Counted from the stretch's first letter, positions 10,445 through 21,500 are shown. The stretch is DNA of 64,000 bases from Aricia agestis (GCF_905147365.1 NC_056408.1:16988001-17052000); one strand, 5' to 3'. Numbers and translations: made by a program. The notes: generated from the sequence alone by a model not told the origin.

Positions 10445-10544
10445 CACGACCGGTTTCGAAAAAATCATCATAAGGTGTACTGCAGGTAATTTTAAATAAA
10501 AAAAATTAAGTACCTGCATGATGATTTTTTCAAAACTGGTCGTG
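10445..10544. repeat. ~100-bp palindromic element (MITE-like)
   Basis: Arms cacgaccggtttcgaaaaaa and ttttttcaaaactggtcgtg, each continuing with atcatcat/atgatgat and a caggta/tacctg pair, form a foldback with a short loop. It is probably a MITE inserted in the hAT remnant. Confidence 0.6.
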
Positions 10545-11112
10545 TATATAATAATTTTATATATAAGTTTATAATTATTTACTTAATTGATACATTCGTT
10601 TTTCAAAAAATCCGTAGTTAATTGCCCCTATTAGAATTATGTTGCTGAACTTGAATTAAAACTTTGTTTATTTATGGCTGAGCATAACATTTCGTTCCAG
10701 ACCATGCATCATTTAAGTGAAATAATAAAAAGTATACCTTCAAAAATTGCACCCCATATTAAATTGAAAAGAACAAAATGTACAGGAGTAAAAACGTTAT
10801 TGGGGAATGTCACAAAAGCGATTTACAAACTTTGTTAAAATCAACAAAATTCTGTGTACTAGTGGATGAGTCGACTGACATTTCATCAGTTAAAACTATG
10901 TGCACCGTTGTGCGTCTTTATGACCCTGAAACACGAAAAATTTCCAGTCTTCTATGAGAATTGCGACCTTTGTTTGAGATGGACGATTTTGACGCTGCAA
11001 ATCAAGAAGCAATTTATAATTCCGTTAGCAGAAGCTTTCAGGACCGAAATGTTCCTACAGTTAATATAGTTGGATTTGCATCAGACGGTACTAAAGTCTG
11101 TGCCAGATCGAT

Positions 11113-11719
11113 GAGAATATCGGACATTGACCCCAGAAACGGGCCGTGAGTCGAAAAGTTTTAATGAAAAATAAATTTTAAATTTAATGTTAAAAATATT
11201 TGAATCCAAACATTTACCCTTGAAACTAGCCGAGAGTCGAAAAGTGTTACTTAGATAATAATTATATAATTAAAAAATCACATAAGTCAAACGTTATAAA
11301 AAAATTTCACCGCAAAGAATGTGTTGTAATTTTGTTCCAATTCACGTTTCAGTTAATGCAAGCAACAAAACAACACTTTTCACAACAACAACAACAAAGC
11401 AATAAAACGCACTTCCAATTTCATTCTTTAAAAATAAGCAAAACGCGACATCATTTTCTTTCAAAGAAAACGCAGCACTGACAGGCAGAGGTGCGTCACC
11501 TTGGGTTCGCCATATTGTTTTCATTCTTTCACGGATAGCGTTCGCGCGAGTGCGTTGGAGTAATTCGCCAGTTTCATATCGTTTTTGTTGAGTTTTTCTT
11601 GTTAAATGTTACTTAAATTGTTTCTGTTATTGCTTTGTTATTGGATCTGTTAATTTGCATTTATTTTGTGGTTATTTCTCATAACTGTGCAAGAAGGACA
11701 CATTGGTGACGCTGTCGCT
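11113..11719. other. 600 bp without a gene; 5' region of the next element
   Basis: A short direct repeat (gagtcgaaaagt at about 11150 and 11228) is present. From about 11440 the sequence leads into the first exon at 11720 and may be the promoter/5' UTR of the Tc1-type element. No TATA box or terminal repeat is convincing. Confidence 0.3.
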
Positions 11720-11786
11720 ATGAGTTCGGCAGAACCTGATCCTAGTGGGAAGAAATGTCGCCGACGAATAACAGACCCAGTAGCAG
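11720..11786 (+). pseudogene. Tc1-type transposase copy 1, exon 1
   Basis: ATG at 11720 opens MSSAEPDPSGKKCRRR and ends at a donor (gcag|gtaaaa, 11786/11787) in phase 1. Exon 2 at 15171 continues in the same frame. The intron of 3.4 kb holds the gypsy insertion at 12116-14810. Family assignment comes from the downstream parts (15768-16733) and from the better preserved copy at 38757-39506. Confidence 0.6.
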
Positions 11787-12115
11787 GTAAAATACATACA
11801 ATATTTACGTAAAGTTAAAGGTAGGTGTAATCCGTATACATCCAGTTGTCGTTGTTTAATAAAGCTTTTCCATGGTACTTAGTAATGTATGAATAAACTC
11901 ATATCGAGAAAAAGGTTTAGGAATGTGGTGTGCGGGATGATATCTACCACCGCTTGATGGAGTGTTCCCGGAACGCAAACTTAAGAAAAGAGCTGATTTT
12001 TGATTTTAAATTGATTAAATGTAATATTGACATATTTCATAGCATTTTAGCAGAGCCTTCTTCTGATGCTGCTAGAATACTATATCACTTAACTATAATT
12101 AGGAATAATTATAAA

Positions 12116-12268
12116 TGTAGCGAGTAGGCAACACAGTCGGGTGACGGTTGCTAGGCGGCGGACTGTGAGGGATCGGAACTTGGTTCTTGGCGATATTGTA
12201 TGTTTTGTAACCATTTCTAATTTACACTTTGTGGATTCTGTGGTAATAAACGATTGCACTGCATTACA
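12116..12268 (+). repeat. Gypsy element 5' LTR (153 bp)
   Basis: It runs TGTAGC...TTACA and matches 14658-14810 at 152 of 153 positions. It is preceded by the target duplication TAAA (12112-12115). An aataaa signal lies at about 12245-12250. The LTR is very short for Ty3/gypsy. Confidence 0.9.
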
Positions 12269-12269
12269 C

Positions 12270-12286
12270 TGGCGCCCAACCCGTGG
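12270..12286 (+). promoter_or_regulatory. Primer binding site of the gypsy element
   Basis: tggcgcccaacccgtgg starts one base after the LTR. The tggcgcccaac core is the tRNA-primer complement found in many Ty3/gypsy elements. Confidence 0.75.
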
Positions 12287-12372
12287 CTATATTTTTTTTC
12301 AAAGAAATAACAGACCCAATCCCAGTGCTCCGTGAACTGTTTAGCTAGCCGCTAGCCGGACTGGTATCTAAA

Positions 12373-14634
12373 ATGCCACGAAACACAAGACAACATCCCC
12401 GTTACGAGAGTGAAGACGAAGAGGAGACACAGCAAGCAAGCGACGACGGAGAGCCCGGGAACGAGACGATGGTTTTCGCCGACCCGCGGCCCACCCCGCC
12501 TACATCCACCGCGGCTGCTGGAGCATCTACCACCACCTCGACAGAACGAGTGATGACGGCGATGTTAGAAATGATGATGCAATCGCAGCGTACGCAGGAG
12601 GAGACCAACAGAGCCCTCCTGGAAACACTCCGAGCCCTCCCACGGTATGATCCATCCGGCAATTTCGGAGCTTTCACCCCTAACACGGCGACCTCAATGC
12701 AGAGAAGCTCGACTGCCCCTGCTGCAGTCGCCGCCCCGCCGGGCAATTTCATTAAATGCACCGCGCGGTTCAACGGGAAATCACGCGACGCCGAGAAACT
12801 GGAGGCCTTCTTGGACGCCGTGGAGGTATATAAGGAATGCGCAGACGTCAGTGAACAGCACGCGCTACGCGGCCTGAGCATGTTGCTGGAGGACGACGCG
12901 GCTCTCTTCTGGCGCGGCGTCAAGGACAACGTCTCAACATGGGCGGACGCCGTCGCGCGGCTGCGAGGCATGTACGGCACCCAGCTGCCACCGTACAAGA
13001 TCTTCAGAGAAGTTTTCCGAACTGAACAGTGTGAGACTGAACGTGCCGACGTATTCGTGTCGAGACTGCGTGCCCTAGTAGTGAAGCTACCCTATAAGGT
13101 TCCGGACGCGATGCAGATCGATATGGTTTACGGGTTATTGCATAGGCGTATTCGTAAAAGATTGTCGCGAGATGATGTAACTTCTATGGACAACTTCATA
13201 GAGAAATTGCGAGCCGTAGAGGACGCGATCGCGGTAACCAATAGGTTATCTATTGTAATCCCTTCCCTCTCGCCCGTGCCCACGACCCCGGCTAAAATTG
13301 TAGAACCCGCCCAAGAAAGAGGCCCTAATACACGTTCGGCCCCTACTATGAATTCGGTTCTCACGCCAAACTCGAATCAATTATCGAAACGTAATCGGAT
13401 ACGTTGCGCGCATTGTAAACTGTATGGCCATATTATTGACAATTGCCGCAACCTGCAAGGTAAAAGCGAGAACATCGGTAAGTCAGAGTCTAATGATATT
13501 TCTAGTACTTTAAGGTGTTATGGACGTGGCCAGCAAGCAGTAGTAAAGTCTAAATGTAAAGTCTGTTCGAACACACAGAGAGCTGGTTCGAAACCAGCTG
13601 ATTTCAACACTTTTTCTTGCGATATCGATTTGTCAAATACTTCTTTAAGTACGGTCCCGAGCGAGAATAGTGTGAGTTCAAACTCACAAAATCTGGGGGC
13701 ACGGCAGTGCCTCCGCCAAGTCGAGCACGATATATTTTTGAATCATAATAATCGCCCTTGCAATTTACTTTCGAGTAATGTTTATTGCGACGGCGACGAC
13801 AAAGCCGCTTTTATAATAAATAATTCCAATGTAAAGGAATCCGAGGCTTATGATATTGATGCGACGTCACTTCCCACCGTATGTATTAATGTTGCAAATC
13901 GCGAAGGAGTGGCTATTATTGATACCGGCGCAACTCATTCTATAGCTAGTACTAAGCTGTACTCCGTATTAGTTGAACAGGGTGTTCGATTTAAGGAGAC
14001 AGAGCGCACAATAGGATTGGCTGATGGAACGCATAGTAAAAGAAGAGTACTTACCGCTGATGTAAAAGTCACTATTGGAAATCGCGATGCAATTATTGAG
14101 GACCTGCTTGTCTTACCAGGAGCCTCAACTAGGACGTTGTTAGGACGTAAATTTGTTAAAGAGGCTAATATTATCCTCGACATTCCGCACGATGTATGGT
14201 ATTTTAGGGATAAACCGGATCAGACTTTTGATTTCGTTAAGTCTTATTTCCTTATCAGTCCCGAGCCGATCGCGGACAGCAGTGGATACGGTTTGGGAGC
14301 GGCTTTAATGCAGGGGGAGAATCTGGTAAAAGATCCGCATATTAGGAAAATATTAGAAAACATTAAATCCGAAGATCCAATCCGTCGTAGACTATGGACG
14401 GATAAAGGTCAAACTTATTTTGTGCCAAAGAGGAATAGCCCTTATAAAATGAACAAAATAATAAATACCTATGAGTTGGGTAGTTTCAGTAATGGCACCT
14501 CCATAGGCGAATATCACGCGACACGCCTTACCCCATTTGTTGGTCCCATCCAAACTCCTCTAAGGGACAAGCGCAAACGTGGACGGCCACGAAAGGGTCC
14601 TATCCCAAACGCGGGGACGTCAGGTTCGGGATAG
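12373..14634 (+). CDS. Collapsed gypsy Gag-protease-RNaseH/integrase-tail polyprotein
   Basis: One uninterrupted 753-codon frame. Order: acidic leader and Ala/Thr-rich linker (1-135); gag capsid-like core (about 138-290; KCTARFNGKSRDAEKLEAFL, YGTQLPPYKIFREVF); zinc knuckle C-x2-C-x4-H-x4-C (about 345-358); aspartic protease with IIDTGATHSIAS (about 513-525) and LLGRKFV; then a direct jump to an RNase H scrap (DSSGYGLGAALMQG, about 634) and a spacer like that before integrase; then an integrase C-terminal tail (YHATRLTPFVG) and a basic KRKRGRPRKG end. Reverse transcriptase and the integrase core are absent, yet every joint is in frame. Near-identical LTRs show recent movement, so this short form may be mobilised in trans. 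Confidence 0.85.
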   Translation: MPRNTRQHPRYESEDEEETQQASDDGEPGNETMVFADPRPTPPTSTAAAGASTTTSTERVMTAMLEMMMQSQRTQEETNRALLETLRALPRYDPSGNFGAFTPNTATSMQRSSTAPAAVAAPPGNFIKCTARFNGKSRDAEKLEAFLDAVEVYKECADVSEQHALRGLSMLLEDDAALFWRGVKDNVSTWADAVARLRGMYGTQLPPYKIFREVFRTEQCETERADVFVSRLRALVVKLPYKVPDAMQIDMVYGLLHRRIRKRLSRDDVTSMDNFIEKLRAVEDAIAVTNRLSIVIPSLSPVPTTPAKIVEPAQERGPNTRSAPTMNSVLTPNSNQLSKRNRIRCAHCKLYGHIIDNCRNLQGKSENIGKSESNDISSTLRCYGRGQQAVVKSKCKVCSNTQRAGSKPADFNTFSCDIDLSNTSLSTVPSENSVSSNSQNLGARQCLRQVEHDIFLNHNNRPCNLLSSNVYCDGDDKAAFIINNSNVKESEAYDIDATSLPTVCINVANREGVAIIDTGATHSIASTKLYSVLVEQGVRFKETERTIGLADGTHSKRRVLTADVKVTIGNRDAIIEDLLVLPGASTRTLLGRKFVKEANIILDIPHDVWYFRDKPDQTFDFVKSYFLISPEPIADSSGYGLGAALMQGENLVKDPHIRKILENIKSEDPIRRRLWTDKGQTYFVPKRNSPYKMNKIINTYELGSFSNGTSIGEYHATRLTPFVGPIQTPLRDKRKRGRPRKGPIPNAGTSGSG

Positions 14635-14644
14635 AGGGGGAGGA
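14633..14644 (+). promoter_or_regulatory. Polypurine tract of the gypsy element
   Basis: agagggggagga abuts the 3' LTR start TGTAGC at 14645. It is the expected plus-strand primer site. Confidence 0.8.
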
Positions 14645-14810
14645 TGTAGCGAGTAGATGTAGCGAGTAGGCAACACAGTCGGGTGACGGTTGCTAGGCGA
14701 CGGACTGTGAGGGATCGGAACTTGGTTCTTGGCGATATTGTATGTTTTGTAACCATTTCTAATTTACACTTTGTGGATTCTGTGGTAATAAACGATTGCA
14801 CTGCATTACA
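14645..14810 (+). repeat. Gypsy element 3' LTR with 13-bp start duplication
   Basis: The first 13 bases (tgtagcgagtaga) are duplicated before the full 153-bp LTR at 14658-14810. One base differs from the 5' LTR (the ggcggcgg/ggcgacgg site). The 4-bp target duplication TAAA follows at 14811-14814. The start duplication is absent from the 5' LTR. Confidence 0.9.
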
Positions 14811-15170
14811 TAAATTGTTATATTTAGCATAAGATACGATGGGATTGACATCGTCTTTCTATACAAAAATCCCTTTAAAAAATAGAGATAAAAAAAAGAA
14901 AAAGATTAATGGCAACATCACATAATCTCTCGTTACGAGAATTCACAATTATTAATAACTTCGTCAAATAATAATAAATAAATTCATTTACCTACACCAC
15001 AACAGCTAAACCAATTATTTTAGCTAGGATTTCTGAGAATGTTAAAGAATGTTGTAGTTGCGAAGGGACTATCTACCTGAACTAGGCATATCACGTGGTA
15101 TTATTTTTTGTTTTCGTGATGCTATGATATGACGTTATATTACTAATGTAGGGTCATATTTTATTTATAG
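14811..15170 (+). other. Remainder of the Tc1-type transposase intron
   Basis: AT-rich sequence ends at an acceptor (tttatttatag, 15160-15170). No gene. Confidence 0.55.
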
Positions 15171-15283
15171 GCCCATCTTCTGGCGCACCACTAACATCAC
15201 CAGTAAAGAAGAGAAAACCTACCACCTTACCGGCCGGGGAACAGGAGATCATAATATTAATACGCGAACAAAAAACTTTGTAA
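15171..15283 (+). pseudogene. Tc1-type transposase copy 1, exon 2 start
   Basis: It continues from exon 1 in frame: PSSGAPLTSPVKKRKPTT, then EQEIIILIREQ, and then stops at 15281 where a Helitron-like insertion begins. The N-terminal basic, Pro-rich stretch before a helix-turn-helix fits the family. The helix-turn-helix itself resumes at 15768. Confidence 0.6.
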
Positions 15284-15727
15284 CCCTTTTTACGAAAAAT
15301 GCGGAAACGTAGATGCATGAAACTTTGCAAAGTTATAGTTTATATGGTGAAGGAGTGCATCGAACTAATATTATTTTGAAATTTTGCCTTTATCATACAT
15401 TCTTTTAACAAATAAAACATTACACACACTACAACACACACACATGAGAAATGACAGATTTTTGAGAGACAAGCCTATACATACGAATTATATTCTTTTA
15501 TTTATGTTTGAAGTCTGTTTACAACAAGTTGACAAATTGAAAATGGATTATAGTTTTTTTTATTGAATCTAAAATACTATTAGACAATGCTTACACGGCC
15601 AGTCTCAGATCAGCTGCGTCCCAGAGACAAGTCAACAAGTCAAAGTCAATATTTTTTACAAAATATATATAGTAGTCCTAATGTCATTGAAACTAAGGTC
15701 GAATTTCGACCATTGGGCGATCTCTAG
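15284..15727 (+). mobile_element. Non-autonomous Helitron (3' end clear)
   Basis: The stem ggtcgaa (15697-15703) / ttcgacc (15705-15711) is followed by the terminal CTAG (15724-15727) and then T, the Helitron 3' signature. The hairpin differs from that at 4466 and 28857, so this is another family. The left limit is set where the transposase reading is lost; a 5' TC end is not evident. It splits exon 2 of the Tc1-type copy. Confidence 0.65.
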
Positions 15728-15767
15728 TTATCATTAATATACACAAAGTTTAAAAAACCTGGCCCGA

Positions 15768-16062
15768 AGATGTGATCCTTCAAATCAAAAAATGGTAGAA
15801 AAAGTTTCAGAGATTTCAGGAGTCAGCAAAAGCTCTATATATCGGATCTTGGCAGTATATAGAGATAGATACGCATGCCACAAGTGAAAAGGGGATTATT
15901 AAAAAAAAGAAAGAAGACTATTATTGACAAGTTGGACGATTTTGAAAAATCTGCGATAAGAGCAAAAGTACATCAGTTTTTTCTAGCAGGAGAATTACCA
16001 ACTTTAGATAAAATTAAAATTGTATCTAAAGTTGGTAATTTAGAATGGGATAAAATGTAGCC
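15768..16062 (+). pseudogene. Tc1-type transposase copy 1, helix-turn-helix part
   Basis: KMVEKVSEISGVSKSSIYRI near 15790-15850 is a helix-turn-helix segment. After a frame change it is followed by KKRKKTIIDKLDDFEKSAIR and VHQFFLAGELPTLDKI, a conserved block of a Tc1-related insect family. The reading ends at a stop (16060) where a Helitron piece begins. The segment with the first catalytic Asp (DETW type) is missing. Confidence 0.65.
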
Positions 16063-16212
16063 TATTTCCTTTCCTGGGTCTCAAACGAAACGAAACGGAC
16101 GAAATCTCTATTTAAAGTTTTATCAAAATCGGTCCAGCGGTTTAAGTATGTAAGGAAACAGACGACAGATAGACAGACAGACTTACTTTGACAATAAAAA
16201 CATTAGTATAGA
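16063..16212 (-). mobile_element. Helitron 5'-end fragment, minus strand
   Basis: Read on minus from 16212 it begins TCTATACTAATG, close to the 5' terminus common to moth Helitrons, and contains a runs-of-gaca/gtctgt minisatellite-like part (16150-16185 on plus) and the widely repeated aatcggtccagcggtt word. It lies exactly between two transposase blocks. Confidence 0.6.
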
Positions 16213-16224
16213 ATACTATTTTCG

Positions 16225-16733
16225 TTTCAGACGATTGGAAAAAAACCCTTCAATGGCTTGACGGAAACAAAATATTCAAAACTGGCTGAATTCAAAACAA
16301 ATAGCCTGTGCATCTTCGGATACGAAAGCTCACTTAATGGAAAAAGTAAATGAAATCAAAAGTAACTATCAAAGTTTCGTGACTGACGAGATGGCGAGAA
16401 AAGCATTACAGTGGTAAGGTCCTTACCACTGTGAGTTTAATCCCATCGAACTTGTGTGGGCAGATGTGAAGGGATACGTCGCACGAAGGAATACAACATT
16501 CAAATTAACCGACGTGAAAAAAATATTATTGAAGGAGGGTTTACAGGATCACGCCAGCTAGATGGAAAAACTGTGTCGAGCATGTCCATAAAGAAGAAAA
16601 TAAAACGCGCGGAATGGACGACAATCGATCAAGCTGCAGATTGATTTATAATAAATGTCACAGACAGCTCATCGGAATTTAATGACAGTGCGTCAAGCAA
16701 TGGAGATTTAAGTGACGACAGAACTCCCGAATA
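16225..16733 (+). pseudogene. Tc1-type transposase copy 1, C-terminal part
   Basis: Readable blocks: RKQNIQNWLNSKQIACASSD, then after a stop PYHCEFNPIELVWADVKGYV (the last catalytic residue, Glu, in N-P-I-E) and ARWKNCVEH, and an acidic end. The same order is seen in copy 2 (PYHCDLNAIELIWSLVKR). Frame changes and stops show decay. The BEL element inserted 44 bp after its likely end. Confidence 0.7.
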
Positions 16734-16777
16734 AAAATATTGTCAAGAATAATGTATTTAAATTAAAATAAAAAATG

Positions 16778-17263
16778 TGAAGGCGCCGTTTGTTATATTT
16801 CTATGAATTGTTGCCGCATATAATTTATAACGCCATCTGTTGTTGTGTTTGTGCACTGTTATGACATTGGTCGAGGTCTTATCGATCCTGTCCTATATAT
16901 AATCCTCTCTTTCCCTCGATATCCGCTACGCGAGTTTGGCGCCACTTGCGCCAATAGTGAACTTCGTCGCTAATCGTGGCCGCAGGACTGAAAGAGTGAA
17001 GTTTTTTCTGTTCCGCTTGAGCCGCGCTCCGCTAACCGCACCGCGCTTCGCTAAAAGCCGCGAATTTACTATAACCGACCAAAAAGGGGGGCCCCCTATA
17101 CATGTGACGCTGAAAATCCGCTGTTCCCATCCAAGGTAAGATCTCTAATTTGTTATATTGGTGTATTCATGCAGCAGCAGATATTAACTTGTGGTGTGGT
17201 AACGATTCATAGTTTGTAAATTTTTTAAACCTAATACAGTCCACTGAATTCGCATACAAACCA
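16778..17263 (+). repeat. BEL 5' LTR (486 bp)
   Basis: It runs TGAAGGCGCC...ACAAACCA. A TATA-like tatatataa lies at about 16893. An unspliced-looking open stretch at 16936-17139 is present in both LTRs with only two changes and is not a gene. Confidence 0.95.
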
Positions 17264-17282
17264 TTGGTCCATACGAGCCGCA
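17264..17282 (+). promoter_or_regulatory. BEL primer binding site
   Basis: ttggtccatacgagccg directly follows the LTR. The tggtcc...gagccg style matches primer sites of BEL/Pao elements and resembles the leaders at 1808 and 52179. Confidence 0.7.
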
Positions 17283-17373
17283 TAATATTCTTAATTTGTG
17301 CGTTATTTACCGCGTTTTTTAATTAAATTTATCCGCAAACTCGCTTTTTCTCGTATAATTTGTGTAAAACAAA

Positions 17374-18515
17374 ATGGCGACGACACGAAGCCATGAGCAC
17401 GCTGACGCTTCAGCAAAAATGGCAGGCGAACGGAACTTAAAACTCGCTGAAATTAAAGCCGCTGCGTATTTTCAACGTATGCAATCTGTTTTTGATTCGA
17501 TTCCAATATCGACCGCGCCCACTAGAAGTTCGCAAGATTTTTTAACCAATTGCGTAACTATAGATAGTATGCGCGCCGAATTTATTTCCGCAATTAATAT
17601 AAAAATGAGTTAACTTTAATTATTGATCCGAACGCATCGCCTGATTTTCAGCAAATTTTCGCATTTGATGACTTGTATAATCGAGTCAAAATTGAAGTAG
17701 CCAACCGCTCCACCATAGAATCAAAAGAAAGCGTTGTAAAATCGAATTGTAATCATGATAACGACAATAATTCTAAAATTAGATTGCCGCGATTAGAATT
17801 ACCTTCATTTAACGGGGACATTCAAAATTGGTCTATTTTATATGAAAATTTCCACAACATAATATATAATAATAATACTTTGTCCAACTCAGAGAAAATG
17901 CAATATTTGCTTGGTAGATTAACGGGGCACGCGCTCGACTTAAGTAAAGGACAGTTTACCTACGGGCGACAATTATTCATTATTATGGTCCGCACTTTGT
18001 GACAAATATAACGATAAACGTACACTTGCAGTGTCTTATTTTAACCAACTTCTTAAATTACCAGTAATAAATACCGCAACTCCGGCCGCTTTGGAGGGTT
18101 TTGTAGATATATACTCGACGCTTGTGTCCACTTTAAAACAAATCGATATAACAAATTTAGCTGAGTTCATGTTTGTTCACTTAGGATTGAGATCGTTGGA
18201 TTTAGAAACTTTTAAGTGTTTTGAAATGCATATTAGAGAAAACAAAGAATTCCCAACATCATCATCTGAATTAATTAAATTAATTAAAGAGACCAGTATC
18301 GCGTTCTAAGTCGCACCAATGTTAATAATATTGTAAAGTTTTCTAGCTCACAAAACAATAACAATACTAATTCTTACAAAACTCGCGCCGCGACACAGAA
18401 TAAAACGTTTAAAACATTTGTCAACATTCAAAGTAGGTATGATTCACCGTCTCCATACGCATTTAATGAAACTAAATCATTAAAATGTAATTGTTGCAAT
18501 GTTGATAAACACCAG
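17374..18515 (+). pseudogene. BEL gag (frameshifted)
   Basis: The ATG at 17374 starts the gag product. Frames used are 17374-17613, about 17615-18002, about 17985-18309 and then the pol frame. The core block LPRLELPSFNGDIQNWSILY near 17800 is the usual BEL gag (DUF1759-like) motif, with a second block YFNQLLKLPVIN at 18040. Breaks lie near 17602, 17965 and 18300. The first looks like loss of one T. Gag would assemble the virus-like particle. Confidence 0.9.
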
Positions 18516-21500
18516 TTGTATCAATGTCCTAAATTTACATCATTAAATCCCTTTGAACGTTATACGTACGCGAAAATTAATAAATTATGTTTTAATTGCC
18601 TTAGCCACCGTCATTCAATAGTAGATTGTAATTCTACTAAACGTTGTCGTTTTTGTTCGCGTAATCATCACTCGCTTATACATTTTTTGGATTCTACAAA
18701 ACAAGCTTTCGCTAATACAATGACTCACGCTGAAGGTCATAACAATAATTTAAATACTCCCGCAAAACCTAATCATAACCGCAATGATAAACATATCGCA
18801 ATGTTTTCCCGCTCGCCCGCAGCCGCAGCTCGCTATAATAGTTCGCTTCCGCGCGCCAGCGCTGGTGCCTACTCGCACGCTCCCCGAATAGAAGCACGCA
18901 ACTCTCCCTCTTATTCTCCCGCATATGAGAATCACGCTCCCCGAATAGAAGCACGCAACTCTCCCTCTTATTCTCCCGCATATGAGAATTCCGCTCCCCG
19001 CATAAATACACGCAGCAACGCTCGCTCTTATTCTCCCGCATATGAGGATTCCGCTCCCCGCGTAAGTACATGCAGCAACTCTCTCTCTTTAGGGCTTCGC
19101 CCTCCCGCTTCTTATGAAGAACACGCTCCCCACGCATACGCACAAACCGCGCATATTGCAGACGCACCCGCGCATTTCCCGCCCGCACGCACTTCTAAGT
19201 CAGAGGATGTGCAACAAATTAATTTCGCTTCCGCACGAGACAATAAAAATATTTCGCTTTGTGCTATGAATACGCACTCGGAGGTCATTGACCCTTCGCG
19301 TAACATTTACAATAATTATCAAACTGTACTTTTAGGTACAGCGGTATGCTACGCCCAACAGTTAGATACGAAAAAATTAATACCTATTCGGGTTTTAATA
19401 GATTCTGGTTCTATGAAAGATATAATTACGCGTGAATGTTGTGATCGCTTAAATTTACCGCTATTTTCCGCTCAAAACGCTCAAGTTTCTGGTTTAGGTG
19501 ATGTTGTGAATAACCCCTGCGGGTTAACAAATTTAAAATTAATTTCTCGCTTAAATGATAAGATTCGGTTTGATATACAGCCTTACGTGGTTGATAGAAT
19601 TACTAGTGAATTGCCCTCATGTATAGTTGACATTTCTTCGCTATCTTATTTAAAGGCTTTGCCGCTCGCAGATAATTATTATTACCAGCCCGGTACGATT
19701 GATATGATACTCGGTTGTGAAGTATTCGCTCGCATATTGTTACAACGCGGTTCAAATGAACCTATCGCTATAGAAACTACACTCGGTTTTTTTATTTTAG
19801 GCAAAGCTCAGACCGCGTCAACTGACGATCGCGCTCAAACTTTCTTTTGTAATTTTAATTGTACGTTTGAAAATTGTATTTCCCGTTTCTTTGATACGGA
19901 AGAATTACCTAGTGATAATTATTTAACTCCCGCTGAACAAGAATGTGAAAATATTTTCGAACAGACTACGTCGCGAGATAGTAATGGTAGGTACTCGGTC
20001 GCGCTACCATTTAAGGCTGACCCCGCGTCGCTAGGAGAGTCTAGGCATAATATCGCCGAGCGCCGCTTTTTATCTCTCGAACGCCGTTTGTCAGTAAATC
20101 CGCTAGTTAAACGTGAGTACGATAAAATAATAAGAGATGAGTATATAGAAAAGGGTTATATTACAATTGTAAATAACAACACGCTTAATTCGAATCAATA
20201 TTATGTAATTCCGCATCACGCTGTAGTCAGAGGAGATAAATTAACAACAAAAGTCCGAATGGTTTTAAATGCTAGTATGAAAACATCCTCAGGTATTTCG
20301 TTAAATGATATTTTACACACGGGAAGAAATTTACAATCGGATTTGTTTCGAATTATTTTAAATTTCCGACTGTTTCCGGTCGCGGTAAGCGCTGATATTC
20401 GACAAATGTTTTTACAAGTGACAGTTAAAGAGTCCTTTCGACAATATCAAAGAATTTTGTATAAATTTAACTCCAATAAGCCTATTCAATTGTATCAGTT
20501 TAATAGAGTAACCTTTGGTATGACATGTAGTCCGTACTTAGCCATGCGCGTAATACGTCAACTTATGAACGATGAACGTTCACATTTTCCTATTGCGGTT
20601 GCAGCCTTAGAAAAGGACGCAATATATACAGATGATGTTGCCCTGAGTTTTAGAAATACCGCTGAAGCTATAACCGCGTCAAAACAGCTGATTGATTTGT
20701 TCGCCGCCGGCGGATTTGACTTAGTCAAATTCGCTAGTAATTCATCAAATTTTCTTAGTGCTATGTCTTCTGAGGCTAGAGTGACCGATTTAATTGATAT
20801 AGGTTCAGACGGAAACCTTAAAATATTAGGCCTACAGTAGTCGCCCGCTTCAGATAATTTTTGTTTTCGCGTTACAGAGGATGACCGTAAGTGTACTAAA
20901 CGTAACATCCTTTCATTTGTGGCTAGGATTTGGGATTTGATGGGATTCGTAGCTCCTGTCACGCTTTTAGCAAAATTAATTATTAAATCGCTATGGGAAA
21001 GTCATATAGAATGGGATGACCCACCGCCCGCAAATATAATTTCTTTATGGAACACTTTCGTAAATGAGTTGCCTTGTTTACAGCAAATTATAATTCCGCG
21101 ATTTGTAGGTATTCAACCGCATGTAACTCTCACCATTTTCGGTTGCGCCGACGCAAGCGAGCGCGCATACGGTGGAGTAGTTTATCTTCATGTTTATTGT
21201 AAAGAAACTCGCCGATCTATGGTTAGCTTACTGTGTGCTAAGTCACGAGTAGCGCCGTCTAAAACAAAAATCACGCTCGCTAGATTAGAATTAAATGCCG
21301 CTTTAATGTTATCTAAATTAATAAGTACTGTTCAAGATACATATCGCAGTCGTTGTAACGTACACAATACATTCGCTTTTTCTGATAGTATGGTCACGTT
21401 AGCATGGATTAATTCAACTCCCGCACGCTGGCAAACTTATGTAGCAAACAGAGTGGCACAGCTTCAAGAAAATGTAGACCCGCAATTTTTTTACCATATT

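Larger units (their letters stand above)
10187..11112 (+). pseudogene. hAT-type transposase remnant
   Basis: Fragments in order: 10187-10303 (acidic leader, then MPKKCKKTKNRAQKYRSF, start of a BED-type N-terminus); 10678-10837 (SEIIKSIPSKIAPHIKLKRT); 10848-10958 (FCVLVDESTDISSVKTMCTV, the first catalytic-core strand with DES); 10959-11112 (PTVNIVGFASDG, second conserved block). A stop (tga, 10956) and frame changes interrupt it, and the C-terminal dimerisation domain is absent. The two palindromes at 10306-10369 and 10445-10544 replace the BED finger and linker. The DEST and GFASDG motifs are typical of hAT transposases of the ZBED-like group. Confidence 0.7.

Noticed and set aside
12402..12998. 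Minus-strand frame of 198 codons inside the gypsy polyprotein
   Set aside because: Pure antisense of a GC-rich gag region whose plus-strand frame has clear domains.
16936..17139. 67-codon frame repeated at 23520-23723
   Set aside because: Both copies lie inside the two BEL LTRs; the repetition comes from the LTRs and there is no start context or domain.
18769..19188. Minus-strand repetitive frame (139 codons)
   Set aside because: Antisense of the 57-bp coding repeat of BEL; periodicity explains the open frame.
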